From: an uncultured Aquimarina sp.
GTDB taxonomy: Bacteria > Bacteroidota > Bacteroidia > Flavobacteriales > Flavobacteriaceae
DNA: 64,000 bases
Reading direction: 5' to 3'
Assembly: GCA_947500545.1 (NCBI GenBank)
Contig: CANMSO010000007.1
Span: 1 to 64,000, forward strand
In this document: positions 63,230-64,000 of the stretch, in pieces
How positions within the stretch are numbered: position 1 is the stretch's first letter
How the letters are laid out: every line of letters starts with the position of its first letter
Program-made: the position numbers and the translations under genes
The notes under the pieces: generated by a model
What the model was told of the DNA's origin: nothing
The model's input: only the letters and a program-made list of their open reading frames with translations
The model's database searches: none

Positions 63230-63976
63230 TTAATTTCTTCCTGCAATTACACCTCCATCGGTATCCCATATCGCACCAGTAACCCATGAAGCTTGGTCAG
63301 ATAACAAGAAAGTGATACTATTTGCTATGTCTTGGGGTGTGCCATTTCTTCCAATTGGGTGAAAATTGTTAAACCCTACTAGTGCTTTTTTTGCCTCTTC
63401 TGCACTTCCAAAAACGCTGTCATACACTGGAGTTTCAACTACAGCGGGAGATACTGCATTTACACGTATTCCGTGATCGGCTAATTCCATTGCAAGATGT
63501 TGTGTAAGTGAATGTAGTCCGGCTTTTTGCATAGAATATGCAGAAGAAGGGGTAGCTTTTACTGCTTGTTTTGCCCACATAGAGCCTACGTTAACAATGG
63601 CGCCACTATTGTTTTCTTTCATTTTTTTCGCGGCAGATTGCGTAATGAAAAAGAAGCCACGATTCAAATCCTGATAAGAGTCATAATCTGCTACTGTATG
63701 ATCCAAAAACGCTTTTGGCCCAAAAATTCCCGAAGCATTTACCAGATAATCCAATTGATCCAATTTAGAAATGGTTTGTGTAAGATCATTTACGCTTTCT
63801 GAGTTTGTAATATCTACCTGATGTTTTATAATGTTTGCGTGATCTACTATCTTAGAAGGATTTCGTCCTACCACATGTACCGTAGCGCCTCCTTTAATTA
63901 ATGTGTCTACGGTTGCTTTTCCGATTCCGCTGGTTCCACCAATTACTAACGCAGTTTTGTTTTTGAATTGAGTCAT
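63230..63976 (-). CDS. SDR-family oxidoreductase
   Basis: This 248-residue short-chain dehydrogenase has a nucleotide loop GGTSGIGKA (near 13), NASG near 82, a Ser in VNVGSMW (near 130) and YSMQKAG (near 145) with the catalytic Tyr-xxx-Lys. The C-terminal segment VTGAIWDTDGGVIAG (near 232) is typical of classical tetrameric members. The cofactor-loop VVGRNPSK (near 35) with Arg suggests NADP preference. The substrate is unknown. The ATG at 63976 begins MTQFKNKTALVIGG and is convincing. The gene reads in from near the right end of the window and is convergent with pafA. Confidence 0.9.
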   Translation of the reverse strand: MTQFKNKTALVIGGTSGIGKATVDTLIKGGATVHVVGRNPSKIVDHANIIKHQVDITNSESVNDLTQTISKLDQLDYLVNASGIFGPKAFLDHTVADYDSYQDLNRGFFFITQSAAKKMKENNSGAIVNVGSMWAKQAVKATPSSAYSMQKAGLHSLTQHLAMELADHGIRVNAVSPAVVETPVYDSVFGSAEEAKKALVGFNNFHPIGRNGTPQDIANSITFLLSDQASWVTGAIWDTDGGVIAGRN

Positions 63977-64000
63977 TTTTAAATATATTTAGTTAATAAA

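Noticed and set aside
1..64000. CRISPR arrays, transposases, integrases, rRNA and tRNA genes
   Set aside because: I found no regularly spaced repeats, no transposase or integrase motifs and no rRNA- or tRNA-like sequence; a tRNAscan-type search would be needed to exclude tRNAs fully.

Overview
The window is AT-rich bacterial DNA. Several features point to a gliding marine member of the Flavobacteriaceae (Bacteroidota). It carries gldJ for gliding motility, porV for type IX secretion, a Thr-type PafA phosphatase, a DUF6090 protein and an OMP_b-brl_3-type TonB receptor. The upstream regions show no strong Shine-Dalgarno sequences but do contain TAnnTTTG promoter boxes. An Aquimarina-like genus would fit, but that is a guess.

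Bases 1 to about 40,980 form one large biosynthetic cluster, all on the + strand, whose left end lies outside the window. Its assembly line alternates NRPS and PKS proteins: (partial E)-C-A-T, KS-AT-KR-ACP, TubC-C-A-T, KS-AT-KR-ACP, TubC-C-A-T, TubC-C-A-T-C*, and further right C-A-T-C. C* is a condensation-fold domain that has lost HHxxxDG. Hand-read adenylation codes suggest Asn, Ser, Gly, Asp (or 3-methyl-Asp) and Gly. Both PKS modules look malonyl-specific and ketoreducing, so Asn and Ser should become statine-like gamma-amino-beta-hydroxy acids. The C-terminal tails of the proteins fall into two matching types that read like a docking code and support gene-order colinearity.

The tailoring and support genes are a CmlA-like di-iron amino-acid beta-hydroxylase, a two-gene B12-dependent glutamate mutase (supplying 3-methylaspartate), a TonB-dependent receptor, a type II thioesterase, a PvdE/SyrD-type cyclic-peptide exporter, an alpha/beta hydrolase fused to a membrane domain, and an Sfp-type phosphopantetheinyl transferase. 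No thioesterase domain is present in any synthetase here. Two very short genes between the hydrolase and the PPTase encode a GG-leader, Cys-rich peptide and a second Cys-rich peptide. They look like orphan RiPP-type precursors, and no automatic gene call of usual length would find them.

The cluster ends at a strong terminator near 41,050. The rest (41,187 to 64,000) is ordinary chromosomal backbone: a DUF2652 protein, murF, gldJ, porV, cdd, pdhA and pdhC, an M28 peptidase lipoprotein, two SDR enzymes, an SprT-like protein, manC, a DUF389 membrane protein, a DUF6090 gene in a cassette-like setting, an AraC regulator, an SRPBCC protein, a DUF4287/DUF5655 protein, an Mla-type ABC permease/ATPase pair and pafA. 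Several genes there need a start downstream of the longest open frame, as noted per entry. No rRNA, tRNA, CRISPR array, transposase or complete insertion sequence was seen.
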